This document shows, piece after piece, positions 34,438-41,790 of a DNA stretch of 64,000 nt. Origin of the DNA: Candidatus Ozemobacteraceae bacterium (lineage in GTDB: Bacteria > Muiribacteriota > Ozemobacteria > Ozemobacterales > Ozemobacteraceae); NCBI GenBank assembly GCA_035373905.1, contig DAOSOK010000008.1, positions 1-64,000 of the forward strand. Reading direction: 5' to 3'. Numbering within the stretch: the stretch's first letter is position 1; the number at the start of each line of letters is the position of its first letter. A program made the position numbers and the translations under genes. The notes beneath the pieces are model-generated. The model saw nothing but the letters and a program-made list of their open reading frames with translations, was not told the origin of the DNA and made no database searches.

Positions 34438-35166
34438 ATGCCAGCAGAGCGTTTCGAACACAACTCCCTTCCTGCCCGGCCGACAACGGCGCGGCATCGC
34501 CTCGTCGTCATCGTGATCGTTCTCGCCGGGTTTCTGGTCGGAGCGCACCGTGTCTCGGCCCTGGAATGCGGATCCTGCGGGGCGAAGGGGCTGTCCGCGC
34601 TCACCATGTTCTGCCCGAAATGCAGGCAGTCGCTTCACACGCCTCAGATCCAGCGATCCGTGCGGGCGACGGCCGTTCTGTCGATCGACCTCGTCTACAC
34701 GGGAGACCGCCCCGATCGGTTGCCCGAGTATGGGAAACTCTTCATCAACGGCGTCTACAAAGGGAATATCCCCCTCATCGAGCGCGAAGCGCGGCAACGG
34801 GAGATCGACCTCGGTTACAATCGCGGGCTGGGTCACGATTACACGGCGAAGTATCACGCAGACCTGCGCGATCTCGACGTGGGGGTCGTCCGGGTCGAGG
34901 TCGAGATGAAATTCAAGCGGCTGTTCGGCTTCGCGCGCAGTTTCCGCAGAGTCTGCTTCCCGTACGTTGCGCTCAAATCGGGAGAAAAAACGACGCTGAC
35001 GCACTCGTTCAGCCGCGGAAGCAGTTTCCAGATCAAGGCCAACGCCTCCGCCCCCGCGCCGCTGCAGCTTCTGCCGGGTCTTCCCGGTCTTCCAGCTCTG
35101 AACGAGCTCATGAAGGTGTCCCCCGGAACGGGTACCATGGGGATCGAGGTGCCCTTCTTCGAATAG
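34438..35166 (+). CDS. exported zinc-ribbon protein of unknown function
   Basis: Start 34438 is chosen because the signal peptide (PAERFEH... LVVIVIVLAGFLVGAHRVSA) follows it and a promoter sits just upstream; longer frames would begin before that promoter. The 242-residue protein has a zinc-ribbon-like knuckle pair right after the signal peptide, CGSCGAK and FCPKCRQ (Cys pairs 16 residues apart). Then comes a domain with KLFINGVYKGNIPLIEREA that reads as a beta-rich PEGA-like fold. Zinc ribbons are rare outside the cytoplasm, so the protein could be membrane-anchored with the ribbon outside, or the leader is a signal anchor. It ends IEVPFFE. Confidence 0.7.
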   Translation: MPAERFEHNSLPARPTTARHRLVVIVIVLAGFLVGAHRVSALECGSCGAKGLSALTMFCPKCRQSLHTPQIQRSVRATAVLSIDLVYTGDRPDRLPEYGKLFINGVYKGNIPLIEREARQREIDLGYNRGLGHDYTAKYHADLRDLDVGVVRVEVEMKFKRLFGFARSFRRVCFPYVALKSGEKTTLTHSFSRGSSFQIKANASAPAPLQLLPGLPGLPALNELMKVSPGTGTMGIEVPFFE

Positions 35167-35244
35167 CGCTCAGGTTTCCCCTGCATCAGGCCGATGAGAG
35201 TATGGGACTCTCAGAGAATCAGATGTGAACGGGAGACATTCAAA

Positions 35245-35889
35245 ATGGCTGCAAACAAGCGTTGTATGCTGATCTTTGTCGTTCTCGGCCTGCTCGGCCT
35301 GTTTTTCTTCCCCGATACGGGGTACGCCGCAACGAACTGGATGAAGTATTTCCGCAAGGACACCCTGCTGAACACATACATGCGGGCGTATGCGGTCCAG
35401 GGCGATCGTCTGTGGGTCGGCACCTGGGGCGACGGCATCGTGGTCTACGACGGGGCCGGAACGAAGAATTTCAACTCGAAAAACACTCGTTCCGCGCCGG
35501 GGCTGAACGACGGCCTCCTCTCCGACTGCGTCACGACGCTCACCGTCGACGATCGGGCCGGGAGGGTCTGGATTGGAACGAACGAAGGCCTCGCCTCATG
35601 CAACCTCGAATGCGGGGACTGGAAGCGGTATACCTCGAAAGACGGGCTTCCCAACGACGTCATCCGCGACGTCGCCGTCGACGGCAAGGGCGTGGTCTGG
35701 GTCGGCACCCCTTCGGGCGTCGCCAGTTTCGACGGTGAAAGCTGGAAGAAGCACGACAGCACGTCCGGCCTTCACGAAGACAGTATCCACTCGATGACCG
35801 TCACCGGCGACACCGTCTGGGTCGCCACGGTCGGCGGCAGCGTCTGCCGGTTCAAGGACGGAGAGTGGAAGGTGTTCATGCACAACTGA
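35245..35889 (+). CDS. secreted beta-propeller-repeat protein
   Basis: ATG 35245 (GGGAGA upstream) gives 214 residues with a signal peptide ending TGYAA. At least four propeller-type repeats of the two-component-regulator-propeller kind follow: DRLWVGTWGDGIVVYDG, GRVWIGTNEGLASCN, GVVWVGTPSGVASFDG and DTVWVATVGGSVCRFKDG. A complete propeller needs six or seven blades, so four blades suggest a partial propeller or oligomerisation. It probably serves as a binding or sensing module. The gene ends at a bidirectional terminator shared with the lipoprotein gene on the other strand. Confidence 0.82.
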   Translation: MAANKRCMLIFVVLGLLGLFFFPDTGYAATNWMKYFRKDTLLNTYMRAYAVQGDRLWVGTWGDGIVVYDGAGTKNFNSKNTRSAPGLNDGLLSDCVTTLTVDDRAGRVWIGTNEGLASCNLECGDWKRYTSKDGLPNDVIRDVAVDGKGVVWVGTPSGVASFDGESWKKHDSTSGLHEDSIHSMTVTGDTVWVATVGGSVCRFKDGEWKVFMHN

Positions 35890-35900
35890 CGCAGCCTGAG

Positions 35901-35940
35901 AAAAAACCGCCCCGGAGCTCATTGGGCTCCGGGGCGGTTT
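35901..35940. terminator. bidirectional intrinsic terminator
   Basis: A 14-bp perfect stem, AACCGCCCCGGAGC (35905-35918) with GCTCCGGGGCGGTT (35926-35939), is flanked by A residues on the left and T residues on the right. It can therefore end both the propeller gene (plus) and the lipoprotein gene (minus). Confidence 0.9.
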
Positions 35941-35941
35941 C

Positions 35942-35957
35942 TATATTGCTACTTATT
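35942..35957. other. TATA-N8-TATT element beside the bidirectional terminator
   Basis: TATA (35942-35945) and TATT (35954-35957) are 12 bp apart at the 3' end of the lipoprotein gene, straddling its stop codon. Confidence 0.35.
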
Positions 35958-36294
35958 TATCTGGGCTGTCGGTGGCGGAGGTCGCTTCGGTCGTGCCTAC
36001 CTTGGCTGAAGTGCTGGACGCGGTCGTGGTCGTCGCAGGCGTCGTTGCCGGCGTTGTGGTCGTCGTTGTCGCCGTTCCGGTACTCACCGCGGCCGTTCCG
36101 CTTGCGGTCGAGGCGCTCTGCGACCTGAGGGTGCTGCTGAAGGAACTGAGAGCGCCGCCGACCTTGGTGAAAATATCGCCGACCTTGCCGATGAAATCGG
36201 CGATCTGGCTCATGTCGCAACCAGTCAGGGTGATCGAAACGATCAGGGCGAGGGTGATGAACAGAGATCCCCGGAACAGATTCCGCAGTTTCAT
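35953..36294 (-). CDS. small lipoprotein with Thr/Ser/Ala-rich tail
   Basis: ATG 36294, with a perfect AAGGAGG upstream, gives 113 residues beginning MKLRNLFRGSLFITLALIVSITLTGC. This is a signal peptide with a good lipobox (LTGC). The mature part starts DMSQIADFIGKVGDIFTKV, an amphipathic helical stretch, then becomes a low-complexity Thr/Ala/Ser tail (about residues 60-105), likely an unstructured spacer. No family is recognised. The in-frame upstream extension has no ribosome site and is not coding. It stops at the bidirectional terminator. Confidence 0.8.
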   Translation of the reverse strand: MKLRNLFRGSLFITLALIVSITLTGCDMSQIADFIGKVGDIFTKVGGALSSFSSTLRSQSASTASGTAAVSTGTATTTTTTPATTPATTTTASSTSAKVGTTEATSATDSPDK

Positions 36295-36397
36295 GAAGCA
36301 TCCTCCTTGAATGTAATTTTTGGATATTCCACTATACCATAACGCGCAAGGAAGGGCATCCGTTACATCTTCTGCGGCCCTCACCCGCCGAAACGCC

Positions 36398-37024
36398 TCA
36401 CGGCGGAGAGATATCGACAAGGGAACGCCGGTTGGAAATGAGGTTTGGATTCCGTTCCAGCCGGGAAAGGAACTCGGACCGGACGGCCATTCTGAGCCTG
36501 GTGCGAGCCTTCTGTCGCCCGGGATGTTCCGGCGAACACTCGATTTCGACATCGAATGCATCGAGACCGAACATCTTCTTCCGCTCCAGGGAAAAAGAGG
36601 TCACATTCGCGGCCAGAAGCCGGCTCGTTCGCGGCTCGGCGGCAGCGAGCTGCGGATGGCGGATCTCCTGGCGGACAATCGTGCGTTTTCCCGGCTCATA
36701 CACGTATCGCACCCAGTTCGCATAATTTTCTCCGCCCGGTGGCCTGGAACCGAGATCCATGATCGGGAAGACGGGAAACTGCCATTCGGTCGTCTGCGTC
36801 GAGTCGATTTTCGAGTATCCGTAGGAGTCGTTGAAGCAGAATGACTTGATGTCGCGCTGGACCTGTTCGATGACGATCCGCGCCGATGCGAGCGTGTCGA
36901 GCCGCTCGAGTCCCTGATAGGCTGATTTTCTCGACACGACCATGAAATCGACGATCGGGATGAGCAACAGAACGCCGACGATCGTCACGATCATCATCTC
37001 GATCAGCGTGAAAGCGCGACGCAT
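36398..37024 (-). CDS. GspJ/PilW-like pseudopilin, second cassette
   Basis: The 208-residue protein opens MRRAFTLIEMMIVTIVGV, a prepilin signal cleaved before FTLIEM with Glu at +5 and Ala (not Gly) at -1. The length and C-terminal globular part match a PilW/GspJ-like minor pseudopilin. It follows the GspI-like gene with a 1-nt overlap and is the last of the cassette at 36398-39547. It mirrors the gene at 9004-9639. Confidence 0.82.
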   Translation of the reverse strand: MRRAFTLIEMMIVTIVGVLLLIPIVDFMVVSRKSAYQGLERLDTLASARIVIEQVQRDIKSFCFNDSYGYSKIDSTQTTEWQFPVFPIMDLGSRPPGGENYANWVRYVYEPGKRTIVRQEIRHPQLAAAEPRTSRLLAANVTSFSLERKKMFGLDAFDVEIECSPEHPGRQKARTRLRMAVRSEFLSRLERNPNLISNRRSLVDISPP

Positions 37025-37491
37025 CAGTAATCCGCCCCCACGACGCGCTCGAGGACGATTCCTTGGCGCCGGAGAAACCCGAATTCGCGCGCCTGGACGG
37101 TGACCCGGACGAGCACGAGCCTGTTTCCCGGATCGGGCAGCAGGTCGACCTTGCGCTCGAAATGCGCGTAGTCCTCAGGATACGTCACCTTGGCGCCGTC
37201 GTCGTATTTCACGTCTTCAAGAGATTTGAAGGAGCCGATTCCGAGGCGGTTCGCGATCTCGCTTCCGGGCGTTTCGACGGCCTCGAGGAGTCGTTCGTAT
37301 CCGAGCCCAGCGGTCCATTCGATCGCCTCGCACGCGATCGTATACGCGATCGTTTCGCGGTAGGAATCGGCCGTTCCGCGCGTCGACGACGAAAACGCAG
37401 AGTATAGGAACACGACGCATACCATAAGAAATATAATGGCAACGACAATTTCAAGAAAGGAAAAGCCGCCGCAGGCGTCATTCCGCCGCAT
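37024..37491 (-). CDS. GspI/PilV-like pseudopilin, second cassette
   Basis: ATG 37491 gives MRRNDACGGFSFLEIVVAII, a prepilin leader cleaved at GG before FSFLEI with Glu at +5. The product is 155 residues, typical of PilV/GspI. Its start overlaps the end of the GspK-like gene by 14 nt and its end overlaps the next gene by 1 nt. Equivalent of the gene at 9636-10154. Confidence 0.82.
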   Translation of the reverse strand: MRRNDACGGFSFLEIVVAIIFLMVCVVFLYSAFSSSTRGTADSYRETIAYTIACEAIEWTAGLGYERLLEAVETPGSEIANRLGIGSFKSLEDVKYDDGAKVTYPEDYAHFERKVDLLPDPGNRLVLVRVTVQAREFGFLRRQGIVLERVVGADY

Positions 37492-39547
37492 TGTTGTATA
37501 CCATCCGCATCGCGCGCAGCCGTCCGCCAAGCGTCACCTCGAACCTGGTCTCGCCGGAAAGCGCCGAGCTGTCGTATTCGATGCGATTCGTCTCGTTGCG
37601 CGCCATGGTATCGATGTTGATGCGGTCGACCACCAGGTTGCCGAGCACGTCGGCGCGGCGTCCCGAAAAATCCACGCCGCTGCGCGTCGCCATCGGGCTC
37701 GCAGGATCATATCGGAAGTTGAGCGCGATCAGCGAGGCCTCGATACGCCCCTGTTCGACCGCGTTGGCCCTGATGACGCCGTCGTAGGTATACAGAACGC
37801 AGGGGCCGGCGTCGGCCGCGTTTTTCCTGAACTCCCCTTCGACGACGATGTTTCCGTAGGAAAGGAGAACCCCCGTTCCTTCGTATTTCAGCCCCTTTTT
37901 GATGACGAGCCCGCCGTCCTTATCCTCGATCATGAAGACGCCGTTCAGCCTGAGAACGTTTCTTCTCTCGTCGTAGAAGGGGCTCGCATACAGACTGTCG
38001 CTCGTCGCGAACCGCTGGGAACGAGTCAGAAAGGACACATAGGGCAGGAAATCGACGAAATCGACCGGCCCGGTGCGGCCTTCGAACGGCGGGCTGGGAT
38101 CCTTTCCCGGCGAGTTGCGCTCTTCGTACGCGGGTTTCCGCTTGAGCGGATACATGCCGTTCGGCATCGACATCAGGAGGGTCTTGTTCAGCTCCTGATA
38201 GCGCTGGACAAGATTGTACACCTCAGGGGCTTTTTCATCGGTCGCCATGGTCTGCATCTGGGCGATTTCCTCGGGGGTGAAGTACTTCAGATCGATTTCG
38301 CCCTGTTCCGCGCACATCTGGCGAATTTTTTCGCGCACCTCGGCGTTGTCGCAGATCTCCGTGAGATCGAGCTTGAACGTGGCGGTCTGCCAGAACCGCT
38401 GACGGACGTTCCCCTCGATGCGGTCGCACATGGCGATGTCGCCATTCTGTTCACCCAGCAACCCGAGAGCTTCATCCTTGTTGCCGTCTCGGGTGTTCGC
38501 GTTCTTGTTGAAAAAATGATTGAACAGTTCGACGATCCTGGTCCAGAGGATCTGGAGAACGTTCCCTTTCCCGGGGAGAGGCTTGTATTCGACCGATATC
38601 GTCACCTTGATGCGCTCGGGATGCACATCAAGCTTCCCTTCCGCCGCTTGTTTCATCTCATCGACGATCTTATCGATCTCGGCGGTGAATTTGGGCATCA
38701 ACCCCGATTGTTTCACTTCATCCCAGGGAATCGTCAGCGGGGGCGGGTTGTCGGGAATCAGATCCTTCATCCGCTCGTCGATGTTCAGGTAAACGAACTT
38801 TTCGGCACGGGCCGCGTCCGACGGCCGCGCGCAGCCGAGGAATATCTTTCCACGCCGCCCGGGGTCGGCATGGGTGATCAGCAGGGTCCGGTCGTTGTTG
38901 TTCATGCACTTGCCGTTGAACTGGTCGAACTCGCCGAGAGAGTCGCGCACGAAAAGCACGTAATCGTTCGCAGCCGTCGACGTGTAGCCTCTTCCCGCGC
39001 GTTCGGCCGGGGCGCTCCGCATGCAGAGTCGCTTGAGATCGAACTCCTCGACGAAGACGGACGACCGGCTCTGGGCGCCGGATCGGAGGGTGACCGTGAC
39101 GCTCAGCGCAAGCGTCGCCTGGTATTCCCCCTGAAAGGCGCTGCGCTTCGATCTTCCGCCGAAATTTTCGATGAGCGCGTCATCGACGTCTCGAAGCTGG
39201 GCCAGGGCATCGATCGTACAGTTTCCGCCGACGAGGCGATCGATCAGAGCCGCCGTGGCCGGGAGTTCCTGGAGCGTGATGGGAAGGCGGGTATCAGGCT
39301 TTCCCGGATCGGCGAGCATCGCCCGAAGCGCCGGGTTCGTGCGCAAACGCGACTGGAACCCGGCCCGCCACTCGTCGATGACGCTCTGGGCAATCAGACG
39401 GGCGATGTCGTCGCGGTAAAACACCTGGAAGATGTTCTTCGACTGGACGGCCGAGCGCATGAACGCGATGCCCAGCGTCATCATCAACGACACCAGCACG
39501 ATCACGAGGGGAAGGATCATTCCCCGTTTCCGCACGCTCCGCTTCAC
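37478..39547 (-). CDS. oversized GspK/PilX-like pseudopilin, second cassette
   Basis: I set the start at GTG 39547 because a perfect GGAGGGG site lies just upstream, while more upstream start codons would lie before or within the promoter at 39573-39601. The 689-residue product begins with a basic head, then RKRGMILPLVIVLVSLMM, a hydrophobic helix without Glu5, as expected of GspK. It is far longer than typical GspK. Positions about 330-520 are charged and helical and the C-terminal third is beta-rich (VLLSYGNIVVEGEF, GDFL-like surfaces absent). Equivalent of the gene at 10156-12531. Confidence 0.75.
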   Translation of the reverse strand: MKRSVRKRGMILPLVIVLVSLMMTLGIAFMRSAVQSKNIFQVFYRDDIARLIAQSVIDEWRAGFQSRLRTNPALRAMLADPGKPDTRLPITLQELPATAALIDRLVGGNCTIDALAQLRDVDDALIENFGGRSKRSAFQGEYQATLALSVTVTLRSGAQSRSSVFVEEFDLKRLCMRSAPAERAGRGYTSTAANDYVLFVRDSLGEFDQFNGKCMNNNDRTLLITHADPGRRGKIFLGCARPSDAARAEKFVYLNIDERMKDLIPDNPPPLTIPWDEVKQSGLMPKFTAEIDKIVDEMKQAAEGKLDVHPERIKVTISVEYKPLPGKGNVLQILWTRIVELFNHFFNKNANTRDGNKDEALGLLGEQNGDIAMCDRIEGNVRQRFWQTATFKLDLTEICDNAEVREKIRQMCAEQGEIDLKYFTPEEIAQMQTMATDEKAPEVYNLVQRYQELNKTLLMSMPNGMYPLKRKPAYEERNSPGKDPSPPFEGRTGPVDFVDFLPYVSFLTRSQRFATSDSLYASPFYDERRNVLRLNGVFMIEDKDGGLVIKKGLKYEGTGVLLSYGNIVVEGEFRKNAADAGPCVLYTYDGVIRANAVEQGRIEASLIALNFRYDPASPMATRSGVDFSGRRADVLGNLVVDRINIDTMARNETNRIEYDSSALSGETRFEVTLGGRLRAMRMVYNNAAE

Positions 39548-39572
39548 TCTCCCCTCCGTTCCCGCACCTTTC

Positions 39573-39601
39573 ATTCTAGAAGGGACCAACGGTATCGTCA
39601 A
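39573..39601 (-). promoter_or_regulatory. promoter of the second pseudopilin cassette
   Basis: TTGACG (39596-39601) and TAGAAT (39573-39578) on the minus strand are exactly 17 bp apart. The resulting leader is about 20 nt and carries the GGAGGGG site used by the GTG start at 39547. Confidence 0.7.
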
Positions 39602-39629
39602 CAATCACCGCGGGAGGCGATGACCGGCT

Positions 39630-39658
39630 TTGACAATCCCCATGTCTTCTGGTACGCT
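39630..39658 (+). promoter_or_regulatory. divergent promoter, leaderless type
   Basis: TTGACA (39630-39635) and TACGCT (39653-39658) are 17 bp apart, and the ATG at 39665 is 6 nt after the -10 box. It is arranged back-to-back with the minus-strand pseudopilin promoter. Confidence 0.55.
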
Positions 39659-39664
39659 CCCCGC

Positions 39665-40711
39665 ATGTCAAGTCCGCTTCACATCGAGATTCCAGATACA
39701 TCCCTCCGTCCCGCGCCGTCTCCGGACGCCGGCGGGGGCGCGCGGCACGCGCATCGCGGGGCTTACGAGCATCTGTGGGCAGAACACCGGTATTCGATCG
39801 TCGGCCTTTCGATCAAACACTCAAGGACAGCGGCGGGAAAACTCGGAAGAACGCCGCATCTGTTGTCGTTTCTCGGGTTTCTCGCAAGGCACCGGAACGA
39901 GCGGCGCCGCGGGCTGAACCATGCCCTGCTGAGCGTCTACGACCATCTCCAGCCGCACCTGGAGCGATCGGAACGGGAAATACTCGTAGAGGCGGTTCTT
40001 TCCGGCAATTCGGACATCGACCGAATGCTGTATGACCTGGTCAGATCGACGCAGAAAACCGGCCTGTATGGTTGCAGGCTGTTTTTTCCGCCGCGCGCGC
40101 CGAACAAATTCTGGGATTACGGAGAACAGCCGGGCCTGCAGGTTCTGCTCGGGCCGCGCATGGTCCACGTTCCGTTCGCCGTCGTCAGGAAGCGCCTCGA
40201 AAGTCTTTCGGGCATTCGCGGCGCCGGCCTTCACGAGCGACTCGCGGCCCTGAGGACCGGCGTTTCCCGCGACGAATACGACACCTGGCCGGAGCTGTTC
40301 CGGATGGCTCTGGAAGACCATCTCATGGTCGCCGTGCTGCCGACGGCGGCCCGGCTTCATCCGCGGGTCGAGCTGCCGCTTCCCGAAGCCGTCGTCGAGG
40401 ACGTCGAGCCGATGCATGCGGCCCTGCTCGCCCTGGAACGCCTCTGGGATGCCGACCCGGACATGCTCCCCCATCTGCCGTCCGTGGAAGACTGGCGTGC
40501 GGCGATGGCCCCCGATCGTCTCCCCTGGGCCCGTCCGATCGACCCGGCAAGTATAGATATAGCTATAGGAATGGTCAGCGAGGAGTTCGCGGATCAGCTC
40601 GACCTCGAATGCGGGCGGAAAGCGGGAAGCGAGACCGCCCCGGAAGACATGCCGCCGGAAACTCCGGAGAACGGAGAAAGCGGCGAAGGGGATACTCCCG
40701 AGTTCGTCTGA
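39665..40711 (+). CDS. hypothetical cytoplasmic protein
   Basis: I do not recognise a family. With ATG 39665 it has 348 residues. A proline-rich N-terminus is followed by a helical region (RHNERR-like basic stretch near residue 80) and by segments such as HLERSEREILVEAVLSGNSD. It ends with an acidic Pro/Glu-rich tail (EDMPPETPENGESGEGDTPE). The alternative ATG at 39620 has a GGAGG only 3 nt away but would lie before the TTGACA promoter. One exact TATA-N8-TATA site (40552-40567) lies near its 3' end, spelling three ATA isoleucine codons in IDIAIG. Confidence 0.6.
   Translation: MSSPLHIEIPDTSLRPAPSPDAGGGARHAHRGAYEHLWAEHRYSIVGLSIKHSRTAAGKLGRTPHLLSFLGFLARHRNERRRGLNHALLSVYDHLQPHLERSEREILVEAVLSGNSDIDRMLYDLVRSTQKTGLYGCRLFFPPRAPNKFWDYGEQPGLQVLLGPRMVHVPFAVVRKRLESLSGIRGAGLHERLAALRTGVSRDEYDTWPELFRMALEDHLMVAVLPTAARLHPRVELPLPEAVVEDVEPMHAALLALERLWDADPDMLPHLPSVEDWRAAMAPDRLPWARPIDPASIDIAIGMVSEEFADQLDLECGRKAGSETAPEDMPPETPENGESGEGDTPEFV
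40552..40567. other. exact TATA-N8-TATA element inside a hypothetical gene
   Basis: TATA at 40552-40555 and 40564-40567 flank GATATAGC, and a further TATA lies inside the spacer. The plus-strand gene reads three ATA codons, six bases apart. Confidence 0.45.
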
Positions 40712-40722
40712 CCTGAGGTTCC

Positions 40723-41790
40723 CTACATGCTCGCGTAGGAGTGCAGTCCGGACAGGAGCAGGTTCACGCCGAACAGGGTGAACAGCGTCACGAGGAAGCC
40801 CGTGATCGACAGAAAGGCCGTCCAGGTTCCGCGCCAGCCGCGTGTCAGACGGACGTGCAGGTAGAGCGAGTAGACCAGGAAGGTAATGAGGGCCCAAGTT
40901 TCCTTGGGGTCCCAGCCCCAGTAGCGACCCCACGCCTTGTTGGCCCATACCATGCCGAAGATGATCGCACCGACGGTGAACAGGGGGTAGCCGAGGGCGA
41001 TCGCGCGGTAGGTCAGATCGTCGAGCGTCGCGGCGGACGGCAGCCAGCGTTCGGCCGTGCGGCCGACGACCCCGCGGTAGAGATACGCCATGAAGATCAG
41101 GATGCCGAGGAAAAACAGGACGGGAAGCACGACCCACAGCACCAGCGTGCGGCCCTCCTCGCCCGGCGACCCTTTTTCGATGTATCTCCGGGCGAGCCCC
41201 GCCATGACGGCAAGGAACGCGGTCGGCAGGCCCGCGACGACGAGGGCGCACACGGTCTTTTCGCCGCCCTCTGCCGGCGGCGGCTCGTCGGACGCGGCGC
41301 GGCCGGTGCGGCCTTCGATCAGGCGGCGGAGGCAGAACAGGTAACTGAGCACGAAGGCGAGGGCAAAACAAGCCTCACCCAGGAACGCCACGGCGACGTG
41401 AAGATACAGCCAGTAGGACTGGAGTGCCGGCACGAGGGGCCGCGCGTCGCGCGCGAAGACCGAGGCGACGCCGATCATCAGGACGGCCAGCACCGCCGAT
41501 CCCGCTTCGGCCAAGGCGATCGGGGTCTTGCGGGTGAAGACGACCGAAACCCACGCCAGAAACGTGGAGAGGGTCACCAGCGACTCGTACATATTGGACA
41601 GGGGCGGGTGACCGGCCGATGTCCAGCGCAGTCCCAGGGCCGCCGTGGCGATGGCGGCGGCGGCGATCGAGGCGGCGCGGGCTTTCGAATACCAGGCGCC
41701 GCGGTTGAGGGTGGCCGCGGCCGCGTGGCCGATGAACGCGATCATGTACAGGCACATGGCCATCGTGAAACAGCCGGTTTCGAGATTCAA
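40723..41790 (-). CDS. ccsA: cytochrome c biogenesis protein CcsA/ResC
   Basis: The 355-residue polytopic protein carries the heme-handling tryptophan motif WGRYWGWDPKETW (287-299) and conserved His residues (for example in YLHVAVAFLGE and the late LHVRLTR). It joins ResB to export and attach heme to cytochrome c (system II). The start is a TTG at 41790: it is preceded by GGAGGAA at ideal spacing and overlaps the resB stop codon as TTGA. Longer frames upstream fall inside resB. It pairs with resB as in most system II loci. Confidence 0.92.
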   Translation of the reverse strand: MNLETGCFTMAMCLYMIAFIGHAAAATLNRGAWYSKARAASIAAAAIATAALGLRWTSAGHPPLSNMYESLVTLSTFLAWVSVVFTRKTPIALAEAGSAVLAVLMIGVASVFARDARPLVPALQSYWLYLHVAVAFLGEACFALAFVLSYLFCLRRLIEGRTGRAASDEPPPAEGGEKTVCALVVAGLPTAFLAVMAGLARRYIEKGSPGEEGRTLVLWVVLPVLFFLGILIFMAYLYRGVVGRTAERWLPSAATLDDLTYRAIALGYPLFTVGAIIFGMVWANKAWGRYWGWDPKETWALITFLVYSLYLHVRLTRGWRGTWTAFLSITGFLVTLFTLFGVNLLLSGLHSYASM

